A DNA stretch of 64,000 nt from Cellulomonas sp. JH27-2 (GCF_014837175.1 NZ_JACYFR010000003.1:496001-560000), one strand, 5' to 3'. Numbered from the stretch's first letter, positions 16,135 through 27,332 are shown. The notes: generated from the sequence alone by a model not told the origin. Made by a program: numbers and translations.

Positions 16135-17919
16135 ATGTCCCGCATCCTGTCTGCCGTCGCGTGGCCCTACGCGAACGGCCCCCGCCACATCGGTCACGTC
16201 GCCGGCTTCGGCGTCCCGTCGGACGTCTTCTCCCGGTACATGCGCATGGCGGGGCACGACGTGCTCATGGTCTCGGGCACCGACGAGCACGGCACGCCGA
16301 TCCTGGTCCAGGCGGAGCAGGAGGGTGTGAGCCCGCAGGAGCTCGCGGACCGCTACAACCGCGTCATCGTGGAGGACCTGACCCAGCTGGGCCTGTCCTA
16401 CGACCTGTTCACCCGCACCACCACGCGCAACCACTACGCCACCGTGCAGGAGATGTTCCGCACGGTGCACAAGAACGGGTACATGGTCGAGCAGTCGACC
16501 ATGGGCGCGATCAGCCCCAGCACGGGCCGCACGCTGCCGGACCGCTACATCGAGGGCACGTGCCCCATCTGCGGCTACGACGGCGCTCGCGGCGACCAGT
16601 GCGACAACTGCGGCAACCAGCTCGACGCGATCGACCTGATCAACCCGCACAGCCGGATCAACGGCGAGAAGCCGAAGTTCGTCGAGTCGACGCACTTCTT
16701 CCTGGACCTGCCGGCGTTCGCGAGCGCGCTCGAGGCCTGGCTGTCGACGCGTCAGGGCTGGCGCCCCAACGTGCTGAAGTTCTCCCTCAACCTCATCGAC
16801 GACATGCGCCCCCGCGCCATGACGCGGGACATCGACTGGGGCATCCCCGTCCCGCTCGAGGGCTGGGAGGACAACCCCAACAAGCGCCTGTACGTGTGGT
16901 TCGACGCGGTGATCGGCTACCTGTCGGCGAGCATCGAGTGGGCGCGCCGCACGGGCGACGACGACGCGTGGCGTCCGTTCTGGAACGACCCGCAGGCCCT
17001 GAGCTACTACTTCATGGGCAAGGACAACATCACGTTCCACTCCCAGATCTGGCCGGCAGAGCTCATGGGCTACGACGGTCGCGGCGACAAGGGCGGCACG
17101 CCCGGCCCGTACGGCACGCTGCAGCTGCCCACCGAGGTGGTCTCCAGCGAGTACCTGAACGTCGGCGGTCAGCAGTTCAGCTCGTCGCGCGGTGTCGTCA
17201 TCTACGTCCGCGACATGCTGAGCCGTTACCAGCCGGACGCGCTGCGGTACTACCTGTCGGTGGCCGGCCCGGAGACGCAGGACGTCGACTTCACGTGGGC
17301 CGAGTTCAAGCGCCGCACCAACGACGAGCTCGTCGCGGGCTGGGGCAACCTGGTCAACCGCACGGCCAGCATGATCGCCAAGAACTTCGGCGAGATCCCG
17401 GCGGCGGGCGAGCGGCAGCCGGTCGACAGCGCGCTGCTGGCGACGAGCGGCGAGGCCTTCGGGACCGTCGGCTCGCTGCTGGGCGAGCACCGCAACCGGG
17501 CCGCGATCGGCGAGGCGATGCGCGTGGTCCAGGAGGCCAACCGCTACATCTCCGAGACCGAGCCGTGGAAGCTGACGGGCGACCGCGAGCGGCTGGGCAC
17601 GGTGCTGAACACGGCCGCGCAGGCGGTCTGCGACGCGAACACGCTGCTGGCACCGTTCCTGCCGTTCGCGGCGCAGAAGGTGCACGAGACGTTCGGTGGC
17701 ACCGGGACCTTCGCGCCGCAGCCGCGCATCGAGGAGGTCACGGACCTGGACGACGCGTCGCGCTCGTACCCGATCATCACGGGCGACTACTCGCAGACCG
17801 CGCGCTTCGAGTCCGTCCCCGTCGTCGCGGGCACGGCCGTCGGCAAGCCGACGCCCGTGTTCACCAAGCTCGACGACGACGTCGTCGAGCAGGAGATCGA
17901 GCGCGCGACCAAGGCGTGA
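16135..17919 (+). CDS. metG: Methionyl-tRNA synthetase
   Basis: A 594-residue class I synthetase that charges tRNA-Met and initiator tRNA. The HIGH motif is at residues 18-21 (RHIGH). The zinc knuckle has Cys at 143, 146, 156 and 159 (CPICGYDG...QCDNC). The KMSKS loop has the actinobacterial variant FSSSRG at residues 348-353. The C-terminal anticodon-binding helices follow. The C-terminal tRNA-binding appendix of the E. coli enzyme is absent, as in many actinobacteria. ATG at 16135 was chosen from the family start. The downstream tatD gene follows after 57 bp. Confidence 0.97.
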   Translation: MSRILSAVAWPYANGPRHIGHVAGFGVPSDVFSRYMRMAGHDVLMVSGTDEHGTPILVQAEQEGVSPQELADRYNRVIVEDLTQLGLSYDLFTRTTTRNHYATVQEMFRTVHKNGYMVEQSTMGAISPSTGRTLPDRYIEGTCPICGYDGARGDQCDNCGNQLDAIDLINPHSRINGEKPKFVESTHFFLDLPAFASALEAWLSTRQGWRPNVLKFSLNLIDDMRPRAMTRDIDWGIPVPLEGWEDNPNKRLYVWFDAVIGYLSASIEWARRTGDDDAWRPFWNDPQALSYYFMGKDNITFHSQIWPAELMGYDGRGDKGGTPGPYGTLQLPTEVVSSEYLNVGGQQFSSSRGVVIYVRDMLSRYQPDALRYYLSVAGPETQDVDFTWAEFKRRTNDELVAGWGNLVNRTASMIAKNFGEIPAAGERQPVDSALLATSGEAFGTVGSLLGEHRNRAAIGEAMRVVQEANRYISETEPWKLTGDRERLGTVLNTAAQAVCDANTLLAPFLPFAAQKVHETFGGTGTFAPQPRIEEVTDLDDASRSYPIITGDYSQTARFESVPVVAGTAVGKPTPVFTKLDDDVVEQEIERATKA

Positions 17920-17976
17920 GCACGACGAAGGCCCCGACGACCGTCGCCGCGGTCGTGCCGGTCGGAAGGGCCTGAC

Positions 17977-18915
17977 GTGGCACGCACGCGCGAGCGCGGG
18001 TGGCCGCCGGCACCGGACCCGCTCCCCCTCCCGGTGGTCGACAACCACACGCACCTGGAGTCGGTGGCGGAGTGGCTCGCGGACGGTTGGCCCGCCGACC
18101 CGCCGGCCGGCGCCGGACGGCGGGTCGGGGTCGACGAGCACCTCGCGCGCGCGGCGAGCGTCGGGGTCACGCGGATGGTGCAGGTGGGCTGCGACCTCGA
18201 CGCGGCGCGCTGGACCGATCGTGCTGTCCGCGAGCACCCGCAGCTGCTGGGGGCGGTCGCGATCCACCCCAACGAGGCGGTGCTGCACGCGGGGGTCCAC
18301 GAGGTCGCGCCCGACGGGCTCGACCCCGACCCGCAGCCCCGGCACGCGGTGTCGCTCGACGACGCGATCGACACGGTCATGCTGATCGCGCGCGCCAACC
18401 CCCGCATCCGCGCCATCGGCGAGACGGGCCTGGACCACTTCCGGGCAGGCCCGCGGGGCCGGGGAGTGCAGCGGGACTCGTTCCGTGCGCACATCGCACT
18501 GGCCAAGGAGCTGGGGCTGGCGCTGCAGATCCACGACCGCGACGCGCACGCGGAGGTGGTGCAGATCCTGCTGAACGACGGTGCCCCGGAGCGGACGGTC
18601 TTCCACTGCTTCTCGGGCGACACCTCGCTGGCGCAGGTGGCGCGCGAGAACGGCTGGTTCTGCTCGTTCGCGGGTCCGGTGAGCTTCCCCGCCAACGAGG
18701 GCCTGCGCGAGGCGCTGCGCGAGCTGCCGCCGGAGCTGGTGATGGTCGAGACCGACGCGCCGTACCTGACGGTGCACCCGTACCGCGGCCGACCCAACGC
18801 GCCGTACCTCCTGCCCGGCACGGTCCGCGCGATCGCCGAGGTGACCGGCCGACCGCTCGTCGATGTCTGCGCCGACCTGTCGCGCACCGCGGAGTCGGTC
18901 TACGGCGGGTGGTGA
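17977..18915 (+). CDS. tatD: TatD-family metal-dependent hydrolase (putative DNase)
   Basis: A 312-residue TIM-barrel hydrolase. The first metal motif is DNHTHLE (H24, H26). The second is the Glu in IGETGLDHF, then IHDRDAHAEV, HCFSGD and the Asp in VETDAPYL. It belongs to the TatD/YcfH/YjjV group, Mg-dependent 3'-5' nucleases. The N-terminus is about 20 residues longer than usual, and the segment between the first and second motifs has an insert rich in Pro and Asp. GGAAGGG precedes the GTG. The metG-tatD order is conserved in actinobacteria. Confidence 0.93.
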   Translation: MARTRERGWPPAPDPLPLPVVDNHTHLESVAEWLADGWPADPPAGAGRRVGVDEHLARAASVGVTRMVQVGCDLDAARWTDRAVREHPQLLGAVAIHPNEAVLHAGVHEVAPDGLDPDPQPRHAVSLDDAIDTVMLIARANPRIRAIGETGLDHFRAGPRGRGVQRDSFRAHIALAKELGLALQIHDRDAHAEVVQILLNDGAPERTVFHCFSGDTSLAQVARENGWFCSFAGPVSFPANEGLREALRELPPELVMVETDAPYLTVHPYRGRPNAPYLLPGTVRAIAEVTGRPLVDVCADLSRTAESVYGGW

Positions 18916-19003
18916 GTCCGCGCCGACCAGCCGGCGACACGCCGTGCGACACGCCGGGCCGACGAACTGGACGCCCGACCTGTCCGATCCCGGGTTTCGG
19001 CGT

Positions 19004-19025
19004 CGGTCACGGATCGGTTACGGTC
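19004..19025 (+). promoter_or_regulatory. 22-bp shared promoter motif, copy 1
   Basis: CGGTCACGGATCGGTTACGG plus TC; 20 of 22 bases equal the copy at 20311-20332. Its TACGGT (19019-19024) fits the -10 pattern, 42 nt upstream of the start codon at 19067. Confidence 0.55.
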
Positions 19026-19066
19026 TGACGAGCCCGAACCGGGCCGACGACGGCGGAAGGACCCAC

Positions 19067-20272
19067 GTGCGGGACGACGCGAGCGCGCAGGAGCGCTCCG
19101 ACGTGCCCGCGGGCCGGTCCCCGCGGCGCGCGGTCAAGATCGTCTCGCAGGCCGCCGTCCTGGCTGTCGTCGCGGCTGCGACCAGCGCGTTCGCCGTCAT
19201 GCACAAGCAGGTGACGGTCGACGTCGACGGCAGGACCGTGCAGGTCGAGGGCTTCGGCCGGACGGTCGGCGCGGTCCTCGCGGGCGCGAAGATCAAGGTC
19301 GGGGACGGTGACCTCGTCGCGCCGACGCTGAACGACCCGGTCACGCAGGGCGAGCAGATCGTCGTGCGGCACGGTCGCGACCTCGACGTCGTCGTCGACG
19401 GCAAGCCGGACAAGGTCTGGACGACCGCGCTGACCGTGGGCGAGGCCATCGACGGCATGGGCCTGCGCGACGGGGACGTGCGCCTGTCGGCGTCGCGCAG
19501 CGCACCGCTCGGTCGGGACGCGTTGCGGGTGTCGACGCAGAAGACGATCCACCTGGTCGTCGACGGCCAGATGATCGACGGCGTGAGCAGCGCGGGCGAC
19601 GTGCGCGACGCGCTCAAGGACGTCGGGCTCGTGCTCAACGAGGGCGACCAGGTCTCGGTGCCGCTCGACGCGACGGCGGTCGACGGCCTCGTCGTGCTCG
19701 TCACGAGGGCGCAGACCGACGCCCAGACGAAGACCGAGGCGGTCAAGTTCGACACGGACGAGGTCGACGACCCGGGCCTGACCAAGGGGCAGAAGGTCGT
19801 CGTCACGAAGGGCAAGGCCGGCGTCCGGACCACGACGTACCAGCTCGACTCGGTGGGCGGTGTCGTGACCGACCGCACGGTCCTGTCGTCGGTCGTCACC
19901 ACCGAGCCGGTCACGCAGGTGGTGCACATCGGGACCATGGAGATGCCCGACCCGAGCAGCATCACGGTCGCGCCCGGGTCGGCGAAGGCCATCGCGAAGG
20001 GCCTCGCGGCCGACCGCGGCTGGGGCGACGACCAGTTCGCGTGCCTCGTCTCGCTGTGGAACCGTGAGAGCGGCTGGCGGGTGAGCGCCGCGAACCCGTC
20101 GGGCGCGTACGGCATCCCCCAGGCGCTGCCCGGCTCCAAGATGGCGAGCGTCGGAGCGGACTGGCGCACCAACCCGGTCACGCAGATCACGTGGGGTCTG
20201 GGCTACATCAAGTCGCGCTACAAGACCCCGTGTGGCGCCTGGGCGCACTCCCAGTCGTCGGGCTGGTACTGA
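19067..20272 (+). CDS. DUF348-G5 cell-wall protein with lytic-transglycosylase-like C-terminus
   Basis: A 401-residue exported protein starting at a GTG preceded by GGAAGG. Basic N-terminus, then a signal anchor at about residues 24-44. Three ubiquitin-like DUF348 repeats cover about 47-200 (VTVDVDGRTVQVEGFGRTV, LDVVVDGKPDKVWTTALTV, IHLVVDGQMIDGVSSAGDV), then a G5 domain to about 290. The C-terminal ~100 residues resemble a lysozyme/SLT-like fold: LVSLWNRESGW with Glu334 as the likely catalytic acid, then NPSGAYGIPQALPGSKM. It would cut peptidoglycan at the cell surface. It differs from the next gene in lacking a classical Rpf domain. Confidence 0.9.
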   Translation: MRDDASAQERSDVPAGRSPRRAVKIVSQAAVLAVVAAATSAFAVMHKQVTVDVDGRTVQVEGFGRTVGAVLAGAKIKVGDGDLVAPTLNDPVTQGEQIVVRHGRDLDVVVDGKPDKVWTTALTVGEAIDGMGLRDGDVRLSASRSAPLGRDALRVSTQKTIHLVVDGQMIDGVSSAGDVRDALKDVGLVLNEGDQVSVPLDATAVDGLVVLVTRAQTDAQTKTEAVKFDTDEVDDPGLTKGQKVVVTKGKAGVRTTTYQLDSVGGVVTDRTVLSSVVTTEPVTQVVHIGTMEMPDPSSITVAPGSAKAIAKGLAADRGWGDDQFACLVSLWNRESGWRVSAANPSGAYGIPQALPGSKMASVGADWRTNPVTQITWGLGYIKSRYKTPCGAWAHSQSSGWY

Positions 20273-20310
20273 TCCGCCTACCAGGCTCACCCTCGCAGGG
20301 GTTGGCAAAC

Positions 20311-20332
20311 CGGTCACGATTCGGTTACGGTC
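20311..20332 (+). promoter_or_regulatory. 22-bp shared promoter motif, copy 2
   Basis: Nearly identical to 19004-19025, with mismatches only at two adjacent bases in the middle. TACGGT (20326-20331) is the presumed -10. The start codon is about 219 nt downstream, so this transcript has a long leader, unlike copy 1. Confidence 0.55.
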
Positions 20333-20378
20333 GCGTGTCGCTTCGGCCCGACCTTCCCTGGTTGAGCTAACGAGCGAC

Positions 20379-20480
20379 CGGCGCCGGGAGCAGTCCCGGG
20401 CGCCGAGACGGCCGGATCGGGGATCCGGGAACCGACGGGGCCACCTCCCTCCAGGTGACCAGCGGTCGCGGGCAGCGACC
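20379..20480 (+). other. Structured leader with four consecutive hairpins
   Basis: Between the presumed -10 and the rpf start lie four stem-loops: CGGCGCC.GGGA/TCCCGGGCGCCG (20379-20407, one bulge), CCGGATC/GATCCGG (20412-20428), CACCT/AGGTG (20442-20457) and GGTCGC/GCGACC (20464-20480). Leaders of rpf genes in other actinobacteria carry c-di-AMP (ydaO) riboswitches, but I could not match the conserved segments in the right order, so this is only a candidate regulatory RNA. Confidence 0.4.
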
Positions 20481-20549
20481 ACCGCCGGGTGTGCCGGGAC
20501 CGGTGCGCGCTCCGCCCCCGTGCCCGGGCACCTCGACGGCTGGAGCCCC

Positions 20550-21782
20550 GTGCAGTTCACGACCCGCATCCTTGGTCCTTCGTCGCGCAAGCGATCCACC
20601 GACGCCCCGCAGGAGGACCGTCGATCCGGTCGTCGTGCGCTGCCCATCGTGGCGGGCGCCGCAGTCCTCGTCCTCGCCGGCGGCACCGCCGCGTACGCGG
20701 GGGTCCACAAGACCGTGACGCTCGACGTCGACGGCCAGGTCCGCGACGTCAGCACGTTCACCGGCTCGGTGGACCAGCTCCTGGCCGACCAGGGCGTCAA
20801 GGTCGGTGCCCGCGACGACGTCTCCGCCACCGGTGGCCTGCGCGAGGGCCAGGACGTCGTGGTCCGCCACGCCCACCAGATCACGGTCGCATCCGACGGC
20901 GTCCACCACGACGTCTGGACCACCGCGCTGACGGCCGACGAGGCCCTCGACACGCTCGCCGCTCGCGACAAGAACGTCACGCTCGTGGCGTCGCGCAGCT
21001 CGGCCGGTCGCGCGGAGCTGCCGCTGGACCTGGCCCTGCACGGGTCGGTCGACGTGGTCGCCGACGGCGAGACCAAGAACGCGCCGGACGCGGACGCGTC
21101 CCTCGGCGACGTGCTGGGTGATCTCGACATCACGCTCGCGCCGCTGGACCGCGTCTCCGTGGGGCAGAGTGACGAGGGGCGCGTCCAGGTGGTCGTCAAC
21201 CGTGTCGCGGTCGAGGAGAAGACGAGCCACAAGAAGGTCGGCTACGACAAGAAGACCGTGAAGTCCGACGACAGCTACGTCGGCACCAGCACCGTCACCA
21301 CCGAGGGCAAGAAGGGTGAGCGCACGATCGTCAAGCGCGTCACCACGGTGGACGGCAAGGTCACCGACACGGTGAAGCTGTCCGACAAGGTCACCAAGAA
21401 GGCGGTCGACCAGGTCACGACGGTGGGCACCAAGGAGCGTCCGGTCGTGAAGAAGGAGACGACGAGCACGTCGTCCTCGAAGTCGTCGTCCTCGTCGAAG
21501 TCGTCGTCCACCGGCAGCAAGATCAAGGCCGGCGGCAAGGCGGACTCGCTGAACTGGGCCGCGCTGGCCAAGTGCGAGTCGGGCGGCAACCCCCACATCG
21601 TCTCGTCGAACGGCCTGTACCACGGCCTGTACCAGTTCTCGGTGGGCACGTGGCACGCCGTCGGCGGCGCCGGGCTCCCGTCCAACGCGTCGTCGTCCGA
21701 GCAGACCGCGCGCGCGAAGATGCTCTACAACCGCTCGGGTGCGGGCCAGTGGCCCGTCTGCGGGAAGAACCTCTTCCGCTGA
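20550..21782 (+). CDS. rpfB: Resuscitation-promoting-factor protein (DUF348-G5-Rpf)
   Basis: A 410-residue exported protein. GTG at 20550 has GGAG before it. A signal anchor lies at about residues 34-53, DUF348 repeats at about 55-205, G5 domain about 215-290, and a Ser/Lys low-complexity linker (about 300-322). The Rpf transglycosylase domain is LNWAALAKCESGGNPHIV with Glu343 as catalytic acid, then GLYHGLYQFSVGTWHAVGG and the paired Cys near the end (VCGKNLF). Domain order matches RpfB of mycobacteria. It cleaves peptidoglycan glycans and helps regrowth of resting cells (known for the family). rpf-rsmA-ispE order is conserved in actinobacteria. Confidence 0.95.
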   Translation: MQFTTRILGPSSRKRSTDAPQEDRRSGRRALPIVAGAAVLVLAGGTAAYAGVHKTVTLDVDGQVRDVSTFTGSVDQLLADQGVKVGARDDVSATGGLREGQDVVVRHAHQITVASDGVHHDVWTTALTADEALDTLAARDKNVTLVASRSSAGRAELPLDLALHGSVDVVADGETKNAPDADASLGDVLGDLDITLAPLDRVSVGQSDEGRVQVVVNRVAVEEKTSHKKVGYDKKTVKSDDSYVGTSTVTTEGKKGERTIVKRVTTVDGKVTDTVKLSDKVTKKAVDQVTTVGTKERPVVKKETTSTSSSKSSSSSKSSSTGSKIKAGGKADSLNWAALAKCESGGNPHIVSSNGLYHGLYQFSVGTWHAVGGAGLPSNASSSEQTARAKMLYNRSGAGQWPVCGKNLFR

Positions 21783-21797
21783 CCTGATCCGCAAGCC

Positions 21798-21837
21798 CGA
21801 CGACGCCCGCCGCACCCCCTCGCGGCGGGCGTCGTCG
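21798..21837 (+). terminator. Hairpin terminator after rpfB
   Basis: Perfect 16-bp inverted repeat (CGACGACGCCCGCCGC and its complement) with an 8-nt loop, 15 nt past the stop codon. It separates rpfB from rsmA. Confidence 0.85.
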
Positions 21838-21846
21838 TGTCTCGCA

Positions 21847-21852
21847 TAGGCT
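21847..21852 (+). promoter_or_regulatory. -10 hexamer TAGGCT of the rsmA promoter
   Basis: TAGGCT ends 6 nt before the rsmA ATG; with no ribosome binding site present the transcript should be leaderless. It lies just past the rpfB terminator. Confidence 0.55.
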
Positions 21853-21858
21853 CGGCCC

Positions 21859-22827
21859 ATGTCGACGACCGCCCTGCTGGGTCCCGCGGAGATCCGCGAG
21901 CTCGCCGCCGCCGCCGGCATCCGCCCCACCAAGACGCTCGGGCAGAACTTCGTGCTCGACGCCGGGACCGTGCGCAAGATCGTCCGGCAGGGCGACGTGG
22001 AGCCCGGCGACCGGGTCGTCGAGGTCGGTCCTGGCCTGGGTTCGCTGACGCTGGGCCTGCTCGAGGCCGGTGCGGACGTGATCGCGGTGGAGATCGACCC
22101 CGTCCTGGCAGGCCTGCTCCCGACGACGATCGCCCGCCACGTCCCCGGCCTGACCCTTCACCCCACGACGTCCGAGCAAGTGGCCGTTATAGCGGCCGAA
22201 GGCTCGGACGCTCGGGGTGGGGGCGTGGTGATGCGCGACGCCGACGGGCGCGACCGCTTCACCCTCGTGACCGCCGACGCGCTGAGCGTGACCGAGCTGC
22301 CCGGCGAGCAGCCCGTCGCCTTCGTCGCGAACCTGCCCTACAACGTCTCGGTCCCCGTGCTGCTGACGTTCCTGGAGCGGTTCGACTCGATCCAGCGGGG
22401 CCTCGTGATGGTGCAGGCCGAGGTCGCCGACCGCCTCGCCGCGCCCCCCGGCAGCCGCACGTACGGCATCCCGTCCGCGAAGGCGGCCTGGTACGCGGCG
22501 ACGCGGCGCACGTCCACGATCGGCCGGTCGGTGTTCTGGCCCGTGCCCAACGTCGACTCTGCGCTGGTACGTCTGGACCGCCGCGAGCCGCCGGTGACCA
22601 CCGCGTCCCGCGAGGAGGTGTTCGCGGTCGTCGACGCGGCGTTCGCGCAGCGCCGCAAGATGCTCCGCTCGGCGCTCGCCCCGCTGGCAGGGTCCGCGGA
22701 CGCAGCGGTCACGGCCATCGAGGCGGCGGGGGTGGACCCGGCCGCTCGTGGAGAGCGTGTGGACATCGTCGGATTCGCGGCGATCGCGGCGCACCTGGCC
22801 GAGGCCTCTGGCAGGGTGGACGCGTGA
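21859..22827 (+). CDS. rsmA: 16S rRNA dimethyladenosine transferase (KsgA)
   Basis: A 322-residue SAM-dependent enzyme that dimethylates two adjacent adenosines (A1518/A1519) in 16S rRNA. Motifs: [19 protein letters not shown] at the N-terminus, [17 protein letters not shown] for SAM binding, and the catalytic [12 protein letters not shown] (about residues 156-167). The C-terminal helical domain has [12 protein letters not shown]. There is an insert of about 30 residues (about 108-137, [17 protein letters not shown]) between the SAM fold strands, which makes it longer than E. coli KsgA (273). Its stop overlaps the ispE start in GTGA. Confidence 0.96.
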   Translation: MSTTALLGPAEIRELAAAAGIRPTKTLGQNFVLDAGTVRKIVRQGDVEPGDRVVEVGPGLGSLTLGLLEAGADVIAVEIDPVLAGLLPTTIARHVPGLTLHPTTSEQVAVIAAEGSDARGGGVVMRDADGRDRFTLVTADALSVTELPGEQPVAFVANLPYNVSVPVLLTFLERFDSIQRGLVMVQAEVADRLAAPPGSRTYGIPSAKAAWYAATRRTSTIGRSVFWPVPNVDSALVRLDRREPPVTTASREEVFAVVDAAFAQRRKMLRSALAPLAGSADAAVTAIEAAGVDPAARGERVDIVGFAAIAAHLAEASGRVDA

Positions 22828-23762
22828 CGTTGACCCCCGTGGAGCCGCTGCCCGAGCACGAGGTGCGGGTGCGAGCGCCGGGGAAGATCAACCTGTCGCT
22901 GCGCGTCGGCGCGCGTGAGGCCGACGGCTACCACCCGCTGACCACGGTGTTCCAGGCGGTCTCCGTCTTCGAGGAGGTCGTCGCGACGCCGTCCGACGAG
23001 CGCACGTTGACGGTCTCGGGCGCGCAGGCGGACCTGGTCCCGACGGACTCGTCGAACCTGGCCCTGCAGGCGGTCGAGGCCCTGGCGCGGCGCACGGGGG
23101 TCGACGAGGGCGTGCACCTGCACCTCGACAAGGGCGTCCCGGTGGCGGGCGGGATGGCGGGCGGGTCGGCCGACGCGGCCGCCGCGCTGGTCGCCTGCGA
23201 CGCGCTGTGGCACACCGGGCTGTCGCGTCCGGAGCTCCTCGAGATCGCCGCCGAGGTGGGCGCCGACGTCTCGTTCATCCTCATGGGCCACACCGCCGTC
23301 GGCCAGGGCCGCGGACACCTGCTCACGCCGGCCCTGACGCGCGGCGAGTTCTACTGGGCGTTCGCGGTCCAGGACCGCGGCCTGTCCACCAGCGCGTGCT
23401 ACCAGGCGTTCGACGAGCTGCACGGCGGCGAGCCCGGCGCGCCCGATCCCGAGCTCGACGTGCCCCTCATGCAGGCGTTGCGGGCCGGCGACGCCCGGGC
23501 GCTGGGTGCGGCGCTGCACAACGACCTGCAGCTCGCCTCGCTCGAGCTCGACCCGCACCTGGCCGAGCCGCTCGCCGTCGCCGAGGACTCGGGCGCGCTG
23601 GGCGTCATCGTCTCCGGCTCGGGGCCCACCGTCGCCGCGCTCGCCCGCAGCCGCCAGCACGCCCTGGCGCTGGCGGCGGCGTTCACCGCATCGGGCGTGG
23701 CCGACCGCGTCCTGACGGCGTCGGCCCCCGTGGCGGGCGCTCGCGTCCTGTCGTCGGACTGA
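22824..23762 (+). CDS. ispE: 4-diphosphocytidyl-2-C-methyl-D-erythritol kinase
   Basis: A 312-residue GHMP kinase of the MEP isoprenoid pathway; it phosphorylates CDP-ME with ATP. The N-terminal [12 protein letters not shown] and the ATP loop [18 protein letters not shown] are diagnostic, and the C-terminal motif [15 protein letters not shown] is present. The GTG start overlaps the rsmA stop by 4 nt, as in most actinobacteria. Translation is therefore probably coupled to rsmA. Confidence 0.96.
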   Translation: MTLTPVEPLPEHEVRVRAPGKINLSLRVGAREADGYHPLTTVFQAVSVFEEVVATPSDERTLTVSGAQADLVPTDSSNLALQAVEALARRTGVDEGVHLHLDKGVPVAGGMAGGSADAAAALVACDALWHTGLSRPELLEIAAEVGADVSFILMGHTAVGQGRGHLLTPALTRGEFYWAFAVQDRGLSTSACYQAFDELHGGEPGAPDPELDVPLMQALRAGDARALGAALHNDLQLASLELDPHLAEPLAVAEDSGALGVIVSGSGPTVAALARSRQHALALAAAFTASGVADRVLTASAPVAGARVLSSD

Positions 23763-23777
23763 CGCACCGTCGGGCGG

Positions 23778-23783
23778 TAGCCT
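23778..23783 (+). promoter_or_regulatory. -10 hexamer TAGCCT before the ABC-F gene
   Basis: TAGCCT lies 9 nt before the ATG at 23793, again a spacing that implies an almost leaderless mRNA. Confidence 0.45.
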
Positions 23784-23792
23784 GGCACCGCG

Positions 23793-25586
<1,794 letters not shown>

Positions 25587-25590
25587 CGCC

Positions 25591-25806
25591 TCAGCGGGTC
25601 AGCAGCCCCACCGCGGCGACGATCGACGCCGCGGCGATAGCCAGCGCGATCACCATGAGAATCAGGTGCACGCGAAAGAACGTGGTGGCGCGGCCGGCGT
25701 CGTCGCGCGCCCGCGGGTCACGGGCCACCCGCTGGAAGAACCGCGGCCACGCCACGACGTTGAACACGGCACCGATGAGCAGCACGACGGCGGCGAAGAC
25801 GATCAC
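25591..25806 (-). CDS. SCO4848-like small membrane protein
   Basis: A 71-residue protein from a GTG at 25806. Two TM segments (about residues 2-18 and 48-67). The central motif FNVVAWPRFFQRVARDPRARD and the TTFFRVHLIL segment before the second TM fit the small SCO4848-type membrane family of actinobacteria, whose role is unknown. It lies 14 nt after the marR stop and is convergent with the ABC-F gene 4 bp away. Confidence 0.7.
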   Translation of the reverse strand: MIVFAAVVLLIGAVFNVVAWPRFFQRVARDPRARDDAGRATTFFRVHLILMVIALAIAAASIVAAVGLLTR

Positions 25807-25820
25807 CGCACGAGGGTAGG

Positions 25821-26327
25821 TCAGCTCGCGTCGAACGGGGTGATGAGCTCGCGCAGCAGGCCGGCGAGCTGGTCGCGGGACGCGTCGGGCAGCGCGCCGA
25901 GCAGCCCACGCTCCACGTCGAGCAGGTCCGCGAACGCAGCGTCGACGCGTGCCAGGCCCGCGGGTGTGAGCTGCACGAGCACACCGCGGCGGTCGTCGGG
26001 CGACGGCATCCGCTCGACGAGCCCGTGCTCCGCGAGCCGGTCGATCCGGTTCGTCATGGTCCCGCTGGTGACGAGTGTCTGCGTGAGCAGGACTCCGGGG
26101 GACAGGCGGTACGGCTCGCCGGCACGCCGCAGCGCCGACAGGACGTCGAACTCCCACGTCTCCAGGTCGTGCCGCGCGAACGCGCTGCGTCGGGCCAGGT
26201 CCAGGTGCCGGGCCAGGCGGCTCAGTCGGGACAGGACCTCGAGCGGGCTGACGTCCAGGTCGGGCCGCTCCCGGCGCCAGGCAGCGACGATCCGATCGAC
26301 CTCGTCGCGGACGTCGTCGGCAGCCAT
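25821..26327 (-). CDS. MarR-family transcriptional regulator
   Basis: A 168-residue winged-helix regulator. The DNA-binding helices are FDVLSALRRAGEPYRLSPGVLLTQ and TSGTMTNRIDRLAEHGLVERM, followed by the wing SPDDRRGVLVQLTPAGLARV. The terminal helices (about 130-168) make the dimer interface. No ligand can be inferred. It precedes a small membrane protein gene on the same strand and probably forms an operon with it. Confidence 0.92.
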   Translation of the reverse strand: MAADDVRDEVDRIVAAWRRERPDLDVSPLEVLSRLSRLARHLDLARRSAFARHDLETWEFDVLSALRRAGEPYRLSPGVLLTQTLVTSGTMTNRIDRLAEHGLVERMPSPDDRRGVLVQLTPAGLARVDAAFADLLDVERGLLGALPDASRDQLAGLLRELITPFDAS

Positions 26328-26367
26328 GCGCCGAGATTACTCGACGTCGAGACACTGACCCGGGACG

Positions 26368-27006
26368 TCAGGGCGTGGCCTTGGTGAGCTGCGGACGCCG
26401 CTCCAGCCCGGACAGCCCGTTCCACGCCAGGTTCACCAGATGGGCAGCGACCTCGGACTTGCCGGGCCGACGAGCGTCGAGCCACCACTGCCCGGTCAGC
26501 GCGACCATGCCGACGAGCATCTGCGCGTAGATCGGCGCGGTCTTGGGGTCCTGGCCCTGCTTGCGGAACTGGTCGGCCAGGAGGTGCTCGACCTGGGTGG
26601 CCACGTCCCCGATCAGCGACGAGAACGTGCCCGTGGCCTGCGCGACCGGCGAGTCCCGCACCAGGATCCGGAACCCGTCCTCCGACGTCTCGATGTAGGT
26701 GAGCAGGGCCAGCGCGGTCCGCTCGACGAGCACCTTGGGGTGGCCGCCGCCCTCGAGCGCACCCGACAGCGCACCGGTCAGCGCCTGGATCTCGCGGTCG
26801 ATGACCACCGCGTAGATCCCCTCCTTGCCACCGAAGTGCTCGTACACGACCGGCTTCGACACCTCGGCGCGCGCGGCGATCTCCTCGACGCTCGTCCCGT
26901 CGAACCCCTTCTCCGCGAAGAGGCGCCGCGAGACGTCCAGCAGCTGCGCGCGCCGCTGCGTGCCGGTCATGCGCGAACGAGGGACGCGCTTCGTCTCGGG
27001 GGCCAC
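26368..27006 (-). CDS. TetR-family transcriptional regulator
   Basis: A 212-residue protein. The HTH is near the N-terminus: RAQLLDVSRRLFAEKGFDGTS, VEEIAARAEVSKPVVYEHF, GGKEGIYAVVID. The rest is the helical ligand and dimer domain. GTG at 27006 is my start; an in-frame ATG 12 codons later is a possible alternative. The target and ligand are not evident. It is upstream of the MarR gene on the same strand, with 40 bp between. Confidence 0.9.
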   Translation of the reverse strand: MAPETKRVPRSRMTGTQRRAQLLDVSRRLFAEKGFDGTSVEEIAARAEVSKPVVYEHFGGKEGIYAVVIDREIQALTGALSGALEGGGHPKVLVERTALALLTYIETSEDGFRILVRDSPVAQATGTFSSLIGDVATQVEHLLADQFRKQGQDPKTAPIYAQMLVGMVALTGQWWLDARRPGKSEVAAHLVNLAWNGLSGLERRPQLTKATP

Positions 27007-27079
27007 GGGGCCATTGTGCCCGCTCCACCCGCCGCGGGCTGGCAGACTGGACCGCCGACGCGGCGCACGCGCCCGTCGT

Positions 27080-27151
27080 TCCGCCCTGGTGTAACGGCAG
27101 CACGCCGGCCTTTGGAGCCGTGCAGTCCAGGTTCGAATCCTGGGGGCGGAG
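27080..27151 (+). tRNA. tRNA-Gln (anticodon TTG)
   Basis: The acceptor arms TCCGCCC (27080-27086) and GGGCGGA (27144-27150) pair completely; the discriminator is G27151 and CCA is encoded at 27152-27154. The D stem GTGT/GCAC is at 27089-27092/27100-27103. The anticodon loop CTTTGGA gives TTG (27112-27114), reading CAA. The anticodon stem has one C-T mismatch at its outer pair. The T arm CCAGGTTCGAATCCTGG is perfect. Confidence 0.93.
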
Positions 27152-27240
27152 CCAGCCAGCCAGCCAGGCCAGACAGACCCAGACCGCTGCCACCGCACCA
27201 CAGCCACCCACCCGAGCCCGGCCACATGGCCGTGCCGCGG

Positions 27241-27305
27241 ATCAGTCGGTTCGGTCCTGACCGTGTAGGTCGCGACCGGTTGATTCAGGCGGGACCGACT
27301 GGACC
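27241..27305 (+). repeat. Repeat-like element, copy A, upstream of a membrane protein gene
   Basis: This segment aligns at an estimated two-thirds identity with 28464-28522 at the other end of the next gene. The best shared stretch is GGTCGC.ACCG..TGAT.C followed by GGGA and CGACTG. Copy A also has inverted CAGTCGGT...ACCGACTG ends. The similarity was judged by eye. Confidence 0.4.
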
Positions 27306-27332
27306 ATCCGACGACGGCGCGCGTCCGGTCAC

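Noticed and set aside
20333..20549. c-di-AMP (ydaO) riboswitch in the rpfB leader
   Set aside because: The conserved segments could not be found in the right order; kept only as an unassigned structured leader.
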